Assembly (NCBI RefSeq): GCF_027213945.1
Contig: NZ_JAPWGW010000001.1
Location: forward strand, 682,001-746,000
Direction of reading: 5' to 3'
DNA from: Henriciella marina
GTDB taxonomy: Bacteria > Pseudomonadota > Alphaproteobacteria > Caulobacterales > Hyphomonadaceae
Length of the DNA: 64,000 nucleotides
In this document: positions 30,719-39,245 of the stretch, piece by piece
How the letters are laid out: every line of letters starts with the position of its first letter
How positions within the stretch are numbered: the stretch's first letter is position 1
Made by a program: the position numbers and the translations under genes
Notes under the pieces: model-generated
Seen by the model: only the letters and a program-made list of their open reading frames with translations
Told to the model about the DNA's origin: nothing
Databases searched by the model: none

Positions 30719-30966
30719 ACCTCTCCGAGAGCGATCAGATAGGTTTCAAGAACAGCTTCCTGTTCCTCACGCTCCTGACGGTCCTGCTTGCGCAGGCGCA
30801 CGACCTGGCGGAGCGCCTTGGTGTCGTAGCCCATGGCCTTTGCCTCGGCGTAGACGTCCTTGATCTGGTCAGCGACTTCTTTTTTCTCTTCTTCGAGGCG
30901 CTCTATACGCTCGACCGTGAGGCGCAGCTTTTCGCGCGCTGCGTCTGTCAGCTTTCCGTCGTCCAT
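30715..30966 (-). CDS. gapR: GapR family nucleoid-associated protein (DUF2312)
   Basis: 83 residues. The sequence is highly characteristic: [51 protein letters not shown], then a C-terminal dimerisation helix. GapR is an alphaproteobacterial DNA-binding protein that favours overtwisted DNA ahead of replication and transcription. The ATG at 30966 has GGAG upstream. The frame is open further upstream but nothing there resembles the family. Convergent with the flavoprotein gene. Confidence 0.92.
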   Translation of the reverse strand: MDDGKLTDAAREKLRLTVERIERLEEEKKEVADQIKDVYAEAKAMGYDTKALRQVVRLRKQDRQEREEQEAVLETYLIALGEV

Positions 30967-31124
30967 GACCTGCTCCGGCACGTTGAGGTTAATTTGAAGG
31001 CGGACTTCTAAAGGCTGTGGAAGCCGAAAGCGACCCTTCGTTGCAGGCATTTTTCGCGCGGCTCTCACCTTTTCCACACGCATTTGTGAGTGGTCGGCGC
31101 GCCGTGAAGGGCCATATCGCCAGC

Positions 31125-31655
31125 ATGAAACACGTCTTTGCAAACATGTCGCGCCGCCGTCTGCTGCTGAGTAGCGTTGCCGGCGGTCTCCTTGCTGCGT
31201 GCACCAATGCGCGCAGTTCTGCCGAAAGCCAGAGCGCTGCCGAAGCGCAGTATGCCGATACGGACTGGCGTAACCTCACCGAAGCTGAATGGCGCGAGCG
31301 CCTGCCGCGCGATGCGTTCAACGTGCTCCGCAAGGAAGATACAGAGCGCGCCGGCTCCTCGCCTCTGGACGATGAGAAGCGCGAAGGCACCTTCCACTGC
31401 AAGGGTTGTGACCTGCCGCTGTTCAAGTCCGAATGGAAGTATGACAGCGGCACCGGCTGGCCGAGCTTCTGGAGCTATATCGAGGGCAGTCTGGGCTTCA
31501 AGGAAGACAACAAGCTCTTCTATACGCGGACCGAATACCACTGTGCGCGCTGCCTCGGCCATCAGGGGCATGTCTTCGAGGATGGGCCACAGCCAACGGG
31601 GCTGCGTTATTGCAACAATGGCGTTGCGCTGACCTTCAAGCCAGCAAACGCCTGA
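31125..31655 (+). CDS. msrB: Peptide-methionine (R)-S-oxide reductase, exported lipoprotein
   Basis: 176 residues. The N-terminus has a twin-arginine stretch (SRRRLLLSS) and a lipobox ending at C26, predicting TAT export and lipidation. The MsrB domain has two zinc CxxC pairs (CKGC, CARC), SGTGWPSFW and the catalytic Cys in RYCNNG (C163). It repairs methionine-R-sulfoxide in the envelope. The RYCNNG replaces the more usual RYCINS. Start ATG at 31125 fits the signal peptide; earlier in-frame codons exist. Confidence 0.9.
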   Translation: MKHVFANMSRRRLLLSSVAGGLLAACTNARSSAESQSAAEAQYADTDWRNLTEAEWRERLPRDAFNVLRKEDTERAGSSPLDDEKREGTFHCKGCDLPLFKSEWKYDSGTGWPSFWSYIEGSLGFKEDNKLFYTRTEYHCARCLGHQGHVFEDGPQPTGLRYCNNGVALTFKPANA

Positions 31656-31717
31656 TTTTGGTAGAAACTCAGGACTTCGCTCTTTCGGCGTGCAGCCTGT
31701 CCTGCTAGGCGGGCCAA

Positions 31718-31867
31718 ATGGAAAAGCATGACAGTTTCAGGTCCTGGTGGGCCGGTGTGCCGTCTCGTGAAAAGCCGGGACTTAAGATGCTCGGCATTGT
31801 GTTCTTTGTCGTGATGGCGGTGTCTGCGCTGGTTTCCATGATCGCCCAACTGCTTCTGGCTGGCTAA
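31718..31867 (+). CDS. Small membrane protein (49 aa)
   Basis: ATG at 31718 to TAA at 31867. A polar N-terminus (MEKHDSFRSWWAG) is followed by a single hydrophobic helix (about residues 25-48), predicting a small inner-membrane protein. AGGCGGG lies shortly upstream. Its stop overlaps that of the convergent gene at 31864. No family recognised. Confidence 0.5.
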   Translation: MEKHDSFRSWWAGVPSREKPGLKMLGIVFFVVMAVSALVSMIAQLLLAG

Positions 31868-32418
31868 CCACCGAATGTGGTGCCGTCGCCTTCCTCATCC
31901 GTCAGCATCGTATTCGGATTATGGGGGTCCTTGTGTTCGTAGCCGCGCTGGTCGGGGCTGACGAAGAGGTCCATCTGGCGCGGATCTGCCTGCTTGGTCT
32001 TGCGTGAGCGCTTACTGCGCGCATGCCGGAAATAGAGGTCGTCGGTATGATCGATTTCCGTCGCCTGCTTCTTCGGCTTCGGCGGCGGCGGACTTTCTGG
32101 TTCTGGCTCTGACGGCTTCGGGGCTGAGGCTGCGGCCTCGCCGGTGCGTGCATGTTTCAGCTTCCAGTAGGTGACAGCAAGCACCGGTTTGCCGTCAGCA
32201 TCCTCGTAAATCTGAATGAAGCCCTTTGCATCGCCTGACTCGGCTTCCTTGATCAGGCTCTGAACGTCAGCCGCATCCGGCTGTAGCCATTCAGTTTCCA
32301 GCGACAGGATTGGCGTATCGCCCGCAAGGCTCTCGGCCTCATACCGCGTTCGCGCGGCATCCCCGCCAGCCTTCAGGGCATCGTCAGCAGAGGTGGCGAG
32401 GGGATAGGCAAGGCTCAT
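31864..32418 (-). CDS. Hypothetical protein with Pro-rich linker
   Basis: 184 residues. The N-terminal part (about 1-95) appears folded and includes FIQIYEDADGKPVLAVTYWKL. A Pro/Glu/Lys-rich linker (about 96-120) and a basic segment follow, then a tail ending PNTMLTDEEGDGTTFGG. It is probably cytoplasmic, with no signal peptide. No known family; similar proteins appear to occur in alphaproteobacteria. Confidence 0.68.
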   Translation of the reverse strand: MSLAYPLATSADDALKAGGDAARTRYEAESLAGDTPILSLETEWLQPDAADVQSLIKEAESGDAKGFIQIYEDADGKPVLAVTYWKLKHARTGEAAASAPKPSEPEPESPPPPKPKKQATEIDHTDDLYFRHARSKRSRKTKQADPRQMDLFVSPDQRGYEHKDPHNPNTMLTDEEGDGTTFGG

Positions 32419-32467
32419 GGGGTTCAGCTAGGCATTCTACGGGCAGGCGTCCAGACTTGCCTGCCAC

Positions 32468-32923
32468 CTATTTGGCCGCTTCCGGGGTGAAAGGCTGGTG
32501 GACGTATTGGGTGGCACGGATGGCCGCGAGCCGCGCGAAACGAAGGGTCATGGCTTTTCGCCGCGCTGCAGCCAAAGGTGTTACGTCTGGCTCTCGCAGG
32601 ACTGCACCGCCAAATCCGTCCGCCACGATCAGGCCTGTCTCGTCCGGGATCAGGTCCTTCGGAAAACCGTGGCTGACCGCAAAATAGAAACGGTCGCAGA
32701 AGGGGCGGTAGTCTGGCCATTTGCCGTCCGCGCGAAAGTCAGCGACGGAGCTCTTGATCTCGACAATGACGATCTCGCCTTTCGGGCCAATGGCAGCGAC
32801 ATCGGCGCGCCTGCCATTGGCAAGGGTCATCTCCGTTACGCCTGCGAGGTTCATCGCGCCGAACAGTCGGAGGACGCCGCGGCAGATATCGCTGGCGCAT
32901 GGATTGTGTGGGTCATAGGCCAT
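32468..32923 (-). CDS. mmcB: MmcB-type DNA repair protein
   Basis: 151 residues. The family signature RADVAAIGPKGEIVIVEIKSSVADF is that of a PD-(D/E)XK-like nuclease (D, then E-x-K), and DKWPDYRPFCDRFYFAV is also typical. MmcB is an SOS-induced alphaproteobacterial protein linked to mitomycin C tolerance. The SOS box GTTC-N7-GTTC lies 18 bp upstream of its ATG at 32923, supporting both identity and start. Confidence 0.9.
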   Translation of the reverse strand: MAYDPHNPCASDICRGVLRLFGAMNLAGVTEMTLANGRRADVAAIGPKGEIVIVEIKSSVADFRADGKWPDYRPFCDRFYFAVSHGFPKDLIPDETGLIVADGFGGAVLREPDVTPLAAARRKAMTLRFARLAAIRATQYVHQPFTPEAAK

Positions 32924-32940
32924 CAGCGCCCCACCTTCAG

Positions 32941-32955
32941 GTTCATGATCTGTTC
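32941..32955 (-). promoter_or_regulatory. LexA (SOS) box upstream of mmcB
   Basis: GTTC-ATGATCT-GTTC matches the alphaproteobacterial LexA operator GTTCN7GTTC exactly. Its position 18 bp before mmcB fits repression of that gene. Confidence 0.75.
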
Positions 32956-33019
32956 CGAGCCTCTCAAAGCAAGCGCAGATCGTCAAGCGGGGAAGCGCGG
33001 TCCTGCTGGGCTCGGCGCA

Positions 33020-33055
33020 TAAAAAAAGCCCCGGAACGGCTGTTCCGGGGCTTTC
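33020..33055. terminator. Bidirectional intrinsic terminator
   Basis: AAAGCCCCGGAAC/GTTCCGGGGCTTT hairpin with an A-run on one side, T-rich on the minus strand. It ends the minus-strand transcript of the Bax-inhibitor-like gene that stops at 33080. Confidence 0.8.
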
Positions 33056-33079
33056 GTCAATTGTTAGCTGCGCGGCTGC

Positions 33080-33862
33080 TTATTCGCGCGAGGCGAGGAG
33101 CATCAGCACGAAGCGGAACATGTTCACGAACATGATAAAGAAATTGAGGGCACCCCAGTTCGTCATCACGGCCAGACTGCGGCCATCATGCGAAAGCTGG
33201 TAATAGCCTTCCTTCAGTTCCTGGGTCTGCCAGGCGACAAGAACAGCCGATAGGAGCGCGAAACCGCCCGAGATCAGCCATTCCATGCCGGAAGACGCTT
33301 CCAGAATGCCAAGCATGGGCAGAACCATGTAGACCAGCGAAACGGCCACGAGGGCCCAGAGCGCCATGATGGCAAAGCTGCCAATAGCCGACAGGTCACG
33401 CTTGGTCGTGTAACCCCAGAGCGTCAGCGCGCCAAAGGCCGAGGCTGTGATCATGAAGGCCTTCGCGATCGTCATATAGTTCAGCGATTGCGAAATACCG
33501 CCAGCTGTCTGGGTCGAGATGCCCGAGCTAGCCATGTAGAAATATACGCCAAGGCCAAGGCCGACAAAGGTCACGATCGCCCAGTACAGGATGGCCGATC
33601 CAACGGGTGACGGATTCTTCATGAAGAACATGGAGCCGAAGATCAGCGCGATCGGGGCAAAAGCCACGACGTAATAGAATGGCGTGCCGAAGATCAGCGC
33701 GGTGAGCGGGTCCCAGGTGCCGGCCGCAAAGGCGAGCACGCCAGAAAGCGCGATGCCGAGCGTCAGTTTCTGATAGACGCCGAGCATGAAGGTGCGAAGC
33801 CCCTGGTCAATGCTGGCATCCATAGTCCTGCCGCGGGCGACAGATGAGTTAAAGTCGTTCAT
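33080..33862 (-). CDS. Bax inhibitor-1/YccA family membrane protein
   Basis: 260 residues with about seven hydrophobic helices spread over residues 25-255. The family pattern is visible: short soluble N-terminus, MTIAKAFMITASAFGALTLWGYTTKRDLS near the middle. The role of bacterial BI-1-like proteins is unsettled (calcium leak channels, FtsH modulators). AGAGGGAT precedes the ATG. A CGGCAT-N6-ATGCCG inverted repeat at 33883-33900 lies just upstream. Confidence 0.92.
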   Translation of the reverse strand: MNDFNSSVARGRTMDASIDQGLRTFMLGVYQKLTLGIALSGVLAFAAGTWDPLTALIFGTPFYYVVAFAPIALIFGSMFFMKNPSPVGSAILYWAIVTFVGLGLGVYFYMASSGISTQTAGGISQSLNYMTIAKAFMITASAFGALTLWGYTTKRDLSAIGSFAIMALWALVAVSLVYMVLPMLGILEASSGMEWLISGGFALLSAVLVAWQTQELKEGYYQLSHDGRSLAVMTNWGALNFFIMFVNMFRFVLMLLASRE

Positions 33863-33882
33863 TTATCCCTCTTTCGAAAGGC

Positions 33883-33900
33883 CGGCATACGTGCATGCCG
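33883..33900. promoter_or_regulatory. Inverted repeat upstream of the BI-1-like gene
   Basis: CGGCAT-ACGTGC-ATGCCG lies 20 bp before the ATG at 33862. It may be an operator or leader hairpin. The rest of the gap to 34115 contains a short CGCCA-AGTC-TGGCG repeat near 34040 and no gene. Confidence 0.3.
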
Positions 33901-34115
33901 ATTAGCGATAATATGTGGGAAATGATGCCCGAGTTCAAGGAGAACCGGATGTGTTGACGCAAGCGTGATGCGCACGAACCATTACTTTGATTTTACGCCT
34001 CACACGGGAAAAGAGCCCAAGTCTAGTTTGACTTTCGCCAAGTCTGGCGGCAGCATATACAAGCTGTCGGGGTGTGACAGCAGGGACGCAGCGAAATACT
34101 TACGGGGGACGACGT

Positions 34116-34448
34116 ATGGCCGACGCATCGGCATATGCTGACAACATCAAGAAGTACGCAAAAGGCTATAACCAGAAAGCCGCCGAAAAGATTGTCGGCC
34201 ACCTCGGTATCGCCCTGCGAAATCGGGATTCTTCACTGGTCTCCTGTTCTGACCAGACAGAACTTCAGCGGGTTCGAGACAAATACTGTCGTAACAAGCT
34301 GGGTCTGAAGGAAAAGAATGCCGAGATTGATGCCGCAATTGGCAAGATCTGCGAGACGCTGAAGCCGGAGGGCGGAAACAAGTCGCGCGTGACCTTCTAC
34401 TATCTCCTGGCAGAGCATTTCGGAAAGCTGGACGAGCTCGCCGGATAG
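34116..34448 (+). CDS. DUF2853 family protein
   Basis: 110 residues, mostly helical, starting MADASAYADNIKKYAKGYN. It contains two cysteines spaced by 13 residues and the family's LGIALRNRDSSLVSCSD and RNKLGLK motifs. Its function is unknown. GGGGGA lies 7 nt before the ATG at 34116. It is monocistronic by spacing. Confidence 0.82.
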   Translation: MADASAYADNIKKYAKGYNQKAAEKIVGHLGIALRNRDSSLVSCSDQTELQRVRDKYCRNKLGLKEKNAEIDAAIGKICETLKPEGGNKSRVTFYYLLAEHFGKLDELAG

Positions 34449-34501
34449 TTTGGCGCTTATCTGCTCTTGATGGAGGCAGCGATTAGCGGTCAGCTTGGAG
34501 C

Positions 34502-35041
34502 ATGATCAGACTGTTCGCGGGCCTGCCCGTCCCTAACGATATTGCCGATCGACTCGAACCCTTGCAGAAGGGCGTCGATGGCGCGCGCTGGCGTGACCGA
34601 TCTCATTTCCATGTGACGCTTGGCTTCTTTGGGGAGATCGCCGAGCCCGTCGCCGCCGAACTCGACGCGGAGATCGGAGAGCTGTCGCCGCCGCAATTTG
34701 ACCTCGAGATCGCAGGCGTTGGCTGGTTCGGCCGTAAGGAGCCGTCATCCCTGTTCGCAACCGTAAAGCGGAGCGAGGTGCTTGATCAACTCGCCAGCGA
34801 TTGTCGCAAGGCCGCGGTCCGGATTGGCGTTTCGCCTGACGCCAAACCTTTCAAACCGCACATAACGCTAGCCTATCTCAGTAACGTATCGCTTGAGGCT
34901 GCAATGGCCTGGTCGGAGCGCTGGCAGGTTCTGCGTGCAGGCCCGTGGACGGCTGACCTCTTCCACCTCTACGAGAGCATTCCGCGCGAAGGCAAGAAGA
35001 GCATCTATGAGGCGGTCGCCGACTATCCGCTTGGCGTATGA
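34502..35041 (+). CDS. thpR: RNA 2',3'-cyclic phosphodiesterase (2H family)
   Basis: 179 residues. The two catalytic HxTx motifs are HVTL (H37) and HITL (H120), and the size is usual for ThpR/LigT. The enzyme opens 2',3'-cyclic phosphates on RNA ends. GGAG is unusually close to the ATG at 34502. Convergent with the glycosyltransferase gene, 16 bp apart. Confidence 0.92.
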   Translation: MIRLFAGLPVPNDIADRLEPLQKGVDGARWRDRSHFHVTLGFFGEIAEPVAAELDAEIGELSPPQFDLEIAGVGWFGRKEPSSLFATVKRSEVLDQLASDCRKAAVRIGVSPDAKPFKPHITLAYLSNVSLEAAMAWSERWQVLRAGPWTADLFHLYESIPREGKKSIYEAVADYPLGV

Positions 35042-35057
35042 GCGATAGCCTGCAGGC

Positions 35058-36845
35058 TTATTGTGCAGTTTCGCAGGCGCTTCTGGCGCGGTTATCGATG
35101 ACGCGGAAAAGCGGGCTTTCCGGGGTTTCGCCGTAGAAGGTCTTTGGCGCTTCTTCGAGCTTGCCCGTAATGCGGTTGACCACCTCGGTGCCAGAGCTTT
35201 CGAGGTAGATGGCGGCGCCTTCTATCTGATAGCGGCTCATATCTGCGAAGGTCAGGATGAAGTCAGCCCGGCAAAGGACGGCCTCTTCCATCGCAGCTTC
35301 GAACCCAGCGTTCATGGCCGGATCGGCAGGCCCCGCGACGAAGAAGTCATGCCCGCGCCCGTCGAACTGATAAAAGAGGCGCTGAGGTGGCTTCGCACCG
35401 CTCTGCACGGCGTAGAGCTGAACCGCAGGCATACGGAAGTCGCTGGCCATCTCGGCCACGACATAAGGCGTGCCGCTATTGGCGAGCATCTGCCCGACCT
35501 GCTCATGCGCGGAGACGAACCAGTCTGGATAGTTCGGTTTGCGTGTCTGCGAGCGGGTATGCATGCCGACAACGACAAGGGTAAGCGCGAGAAGTGCGCT
35601 GCCAATCTGGACACGCATACGCTGGCTGCGCGGCAGGAAGGTCAGCCCGAGAAGCCCAGCAACAAGAAAGGCGGCCATCGACGGATAGTAGGGCGCCGCG
35701 ACCTCGAGGATCGAACGCGAATTCACCGAGAGCCAGCCTACGACGAAGGCGAGAAAGAAGTGGACGTAGAGGACAATGAATACCGTAATGGACACGAGCG
35801 TGACCGTTCTGGATGTCGCGCTCAGCTGACGAGGTTGCGGCTCTGGTTTGGCGGCCGGCGTGTTGCGAGACAGGAAGTAGATGCCCGCGACGAGAGCTGC
35901 GAAACCCGCCATGATCTTCACGGTCTCCCATTTGGAACTCATCCAGAAGAAGGAATGACCAAGATCGGTAATCAGGAAGAGGGTTACCGCGACATTGTCC
36001 ACCAGCGTCGTCGGCCCGTCATTGCCTGCGCCATAATAGAGGTACGGGTTCAGGATCCGTCCAAGAATGGAATCGACAAACAGGCCCCAGATAAAGACGA
36101 ACGGAATAAAGCTGACGATGACCGGGATAAGATCGAACAGATTGTCACGAACCGTCTTGCGGCGGAAATTTGCGAGCCACATACCAATCGCGGGCAACAC
36201 AACCACGCCGAACAGGAAGCCGAAGGCAGAGTCGCGCGACAGAAGGCACAGCCCCGCTGTTACGCCAGTGCAGATACCGTAGGCGAGGCGCCGGCGCGGT
36301 GTGGGCGCTTCGCCGGCGAAATATGCGATGGCGAAGAAGAGCGCACCAACCAGTAGAAAATATGTGCCCGGGTCACGGCGAAGGTCGAAGACTCCGAGGT
36401 CCCAGTAATACATGCCGCCTGGGACGAGAAGCAGGCAGGCGAATAGAACCGACGTTCCCGCGGTGCAGCGATAGGCGCGCGCGGCCGCATACATGCCGAA
36501 AACAGCAGGGATGAAGCACAGCGTATTGTACAGGTGGAAGGACGACATCGACTTGCTGAGGAAGGGGCTGAAAGCAAGCGTGAAGATCGATTGAAGCGGC
36601 GAGAGCGCATCAGCGAATGCGTACGGAATTGCCGGAACCAGCCCATGCTGGTGCACGGCGTCCAGTACGATGAAGTATCTGAGATAGGCGCCCACTGAAT
36701 CGTAGTGCGGGATCGCAGCGTCATAATAGTCGGCGATCACCCAGCGGCCATAGCCGTAGAAAACCAGAATGAGCAAAATCAGAAACAGGACGGGCGCTCT
36801 TTGCGACCGAGGATGGTTCGCTATGCGCTCAGCGTATGAATTCAC
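35058..36845 (-). CDS. GT-C family membrane glycosyltransferase (ArnT/PMT-like)
   Basis: About 595 residues with roughly ten to twelve hydrophobic helices up to residue ~430, then a soluble C-terminal domain (about 440-595). The first loop carries acidic and His residues (YYDAAIPHYDSVGAYLRY), like the catalytic loop of lipid-phosphate-sugar-dependent GT-C enzymes. That is not enough to name it. I chose the GTG at 36845 because AAGGGGAG lies 6 nt upstream; a GTG nine codons earlier is open. It is divergent from wecE and probably the final transferase of the neighbouring cluster. Confidence 0.72.
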   Translation of the reverse strand: MNSYAERIANHPRSQRAPVLFLILLILVFYGYGRWVIADYYDAAIPHYDSVGAYLRYFIVLDAVHQHGLVPAIPYAFADALSPLQSIFTLAFSPFLSKSMSSFHLYNTLCFIPAVFGMYAAARAYRCTAGTSVLFACLLLVPGGMYYWDLGVFDLRRDPGTYFLLVGALFFAIAYFAGEAPTPRRRLAYGICTGVTAGLCLLSRDSAFGFLFGVVVLPAIGMWLANFRRKTVRDNLFDLIPVIVSFIPFVFIWGLFVDSILGRILNPYLYYGAGNDGPTTLVDNVAVTLFLITDLGHSFFWMSSKWETVKIMAGFAALVAGIYFLSRNTPAAKPEPQPRQLSATSRTVTLVSITVFIVLYVHFFLAFVVGWLSVNSRSILEVAAPYYPSMAAFLVAGLLGLTFLPRSQRMRVQIGSALLALTLVVVGMHTRSQTRKPNYPDWFVSAHEQVGQMLANSGTPYVVAEMASDFRMPAVQLYAVQSGAKPPQRLFYQFDGRGHDFFVAGPADPAMNAGFEAAMEEAVLCRADFILTFADMSRYQIEGAAIYLESSGTEVVNRITGKLEEAPKTFYGETPESPLFRVIDNRARSACETAQ

Positions 36846-37096
36846 CTGCTGCTCCCCTTCGTGCACTACCACAAGTGTAAGGCATTACCCTTGCTGCCCC
36901 CTCAGGCAATCTGCAAGACACTGGCTGTTAGCGTTCCCGCTACGGGGATGCAACTTCGCTTTATACGCCAGTCAGTACGCCAGACTCGAACCGCGCCAGC
37001 CGCATTGCGCGCGCAGTCATTCATCTATTTATTTGAACGCAGGATTCGCGCGTACTAAGAGCATGCGCACAGGGATATGAGGATAAGCCGGGGATC
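36846..37096. promoter_or_regulatory. Divergent intergenic region of the glycan cluster
   Basis: This 251-bp region, poorer in GC than its surroundings, lies between the GT-C gene and wecE. It should hold both promoters. I see no coding sequence I believe and no clear operator. Confidence 0.4.
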
Positions 37097-38230
37097 ATGG
37101 CGACAGTACCGTTTAACAAGCCTAAAGTTCAGGGCAGGGAGATCGACTATATCCGCGAGGCGATCGAGCTCGGTCAGATTTCTGGCGATGGCGCTTTTAC
37201 CAAACGCTGCCACGCAAAGCTCGAGGAAATGCTCGGGGTAAGGAAAGCGCTCCTCACCCATTCCTGTACGGCGGCGCTGGAAATGGCGGCGATCCTGCTG
37301 GACCTGGAGGCAGGCGATGAAGTGATCATGCCGTCCTTCACCTTTGTTTCTACGGCCAACGCCGTCTGCCTGCGTGGGGCGACCCCGGTTTTTGTGGATA
37401 TCGATCCGAACACGCTGAATATTTCACCCGAGGTGATAGAGGCGGCCATCACGGAAAAGACCGTGGCCATCTTCGTGGTGCATTATGCCGGTGTCGTCTG
37501 CGACATGGATGCGATCAACGCAATCGCCGACCGGCATGGCCTCAAGGTTGTTGAGGACGCCGCGCAGGCGCTTGGCTCAACCTATAGGGGGCGCAATGCT
37601 GGCACGCTTGGTGTGATGTCAGCCTTCAGCTTCCACGAGACGAAAAACATCATCAGCGGTGAGGGCGGTGCGCTCTGTATTAACGATCCGCAGTATTGCG
37701 AGCGCGCCGAGATCCTGCGGGAAAAGGGCACGAACCGCTCGCTCTTCTTCCGCGGCGCTGTCGACAAGTATTCCTGGGTTGATATCGGCTCGTCCTATCT
37801 GCCTGGCGAGATCATCTCTGCATTCCTGTATGGTCAGCTAGAGGTGGCCGATACGGTGCGTGAAGGGCGCCTCGCTGTCTGGCATCGCTACAACGACGCC
37901 TTCAAGGTCTGCGTCCCGGAAGACAGGGCGCGCCTGCCTTTCATCCCGCCGGAGTGCGAGCACAATGCGCACATGTACTATCTGCTTTTCCCCGAACTGG
38001 AGGCGCGCGAAGCGTTCCGGGAATATCTGAAGTCCAGGGACGTCATGGCACCATTCCATTATGTGCCGCTTCATTCCTCCATTGGCGGGAAAAAGTTTGG
38101 CCGGGCGGCAGGAGAGTTGAAGACGACAGATGCTGTCTCCGACGGTCTTGTCCGCTTGCCGATGTACACAATGGATGGGCATGAATGCGACAAGGTGATT
38201 GAAGCGGTCGAGGCCTATTTCCAGACCTGA
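37097..38230 (+). CDS. wecE: WecE-type dTDP-4-amino-4,6-dideoxyhexose transaminase
   Basis: 377 residues of the DegT/DnrJ/EryC1/StrS aminotransferase family. It follows E. coli WecE closely along its length: SCTAALEMAA, GDEVIMPSFTFVSTANAV, D154 for PLP, FSFHETKN with Schiff-base K183, REKGTNRSLFFRGAVDKYSWVDIGSSY. It transfers an amino group from glutamate to a dTDP-4-keto-6-deoxy sugar. RmlA/RmlB-type enzymes for the precursor are not in the window. It is followed by a lipid-linked sugar transferase. Confidence 0.85.
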   Translation: MATVPFNKPKVQGREIDYIREAIELGQISGDGAFTKRCHAKLEEMLGVRKALLTHSCTAALEMAAILLDLEAGDEVIMPSFTFVSTANAVCLRGATPVFVDIDPNTLNISPEVIEAAITEKTVAIFVVHYAGVVCDMDAINAIADRHGLKVVEDAAQALGSTYRGRNAGTLGVMSAFSFHETKNIISGEGGALCINDPQYCERAEILREKGTNRSLFFRGAVDKYSWVDIGSSYLPGEIISAFLYGQLEVADTVREGRLAVWHRYNDAFKVCVPEDRARLPFIPPECEHNAHMYYLLFPELEAREAFREYLKSRDVMAPFHYVPLHSSIGGKKFGRAAGELKTTDAVSDGLVRLPMYTMDGHECDKVIEAVEAYFQT

Positions 38231-38285
38231 CGACCCGTCGAGGCATCGACGCGCCCGCCTGCGACTTACAGGAAGAACAAACTCC

Positions 38286-39245
38286 ATGACGTCACCAACC
38301 CTGTCAGTTGTCTCCCCGGTTTATGGCAGCCCAACCTCGCTGGAGCCGCTTTGCCAGCGTGTGGCCGATGTCTGTAACAAGATGGGCATCAGCTATGAGA
38401 TCATCCTGGTAGACGATCACTGCCCACGCGGGTCATGGGCTGTCGTAAAAGAAATCTGCGCGGCAAACCCGTTTGTTAAGGGCATGAGGTTTTCACGCAA
38501 TTTCGGTCAGCATTCGGCGATCGAGGCGGGCCTCAAGCACGCGACCGGGGATTGGGTCGTGGTCATGGATTGCGACCTGCAGGACCAGCCGGAAGAGATC
38601 CCGAACCTGTTCGAAGCGGCCCAGAAAGAGGACGCCAAGATCGTTCTCGCGCGCCGGGCCGAGCGTAATGACAGCCTGTATCGCCGGGCAATTTCGGCGG
38701 GTTATTATGGCCTTTTGAGCTTCATGACGGGCAAGCCACTGGATGCGAGCGTCGCCAATTTCGGCCTCTATCACCGCACCGTCGTCGATGCCTATTGCAG
38801 CTGGGAAGAAGAACAGAAGTACTTCCCTGTGATGATCCAGTGGATGGGGTTTGACCCTGTCTATCTTGATGTCGCCCATAGTCGGCGCAGTGAAGGCAAG
38901 TCGTCCTACACTTTCAGGAAGCTGCTGAAACTGGCTTCGGATGTCGTATTCTCGTTTTCCGACCGGCCGCTCTGGATCATCGTCACGATCGGCCTGATCA
39001 TCGCCGCGATCACCTTCGTGCTGTCCATTGTGACCTTCATCCAGGCGTTGTTGGGGCAGTTCAGCGTGTCTGGCTATCCGTCTCTCATCCTGTCGGTCTG
39101 GTTTATGGGCGGGGTGCTCATCTGCAGTGTGGGACTGACAGGGATTTATGTCGGCCGGACACTGCGAGAGGCTAAGGCGCGCCCATCCTATATAGTGGCC
39201 GATTATCTCAATGATGTGCCGGGGTCGGACAAACCGAAACCGTGA
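38286..39245 (+). CDS. GT2 polyprenyl-phosphate glycosyltransferase (GtrB/ArnC-like)
   Basis: 319 residues. GT2 catalytic domain with the VDDHCPRGSW nucleotide-binding region, DCDLQDQPEE, and the acceptor-side RAERNDSLYRR. Two C-terminal transmembrane helices lie at about 233-260 and 272-297. This layout is that of GtrB/ArnC enzymes, which load a nucleotide sugar onto undecaprenyl phosphate. The ATG at 38286 has AGGAAG upstream. It ends inside the start of gtrA (TGATG overlap). Confidence 0.88.
   Translation: MTSPTLSVVSPVYGSPTSLEPLCQRVADVCNKMGISYEIILVDDHCPRGSWAVVKEICAANPFVKGMRFSRNFGQHSAIEAGLKHATGDWVVVMDCDLQDQPEEIPNLFEAAQKEDAKIVLARRAERNDSLYRRAISAGYYGLLSFMTGKPLDASVANFGLYHRTVVDAYCSWEEEQKYFPVMIQWMGFDPVYLDVAHSRRSEGKSSYTFRKLLKLASDVVFSFSDRPLWIIVTIGLIIAAITFVLSIVTFIQALLGQFSVSGYPSLILSVWFMGGVLICSVGLTGIYVGRTLREAKARPSYIVADYLNDVPGSDKPKP

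Noticed and set aside
35061-36356. Open frame of 431 codons opposite the GT-C gene
   Set aside because: Reads as a charged, unstructured shadow. The minus-strand membrane protein is well supported.
36769-37080. 103-codon frame in the glycan-cluster divergent gap
   Set aside because: It overlaps the 5' end of the GT-C gene, has no ribosome site and no protein-like pattern.
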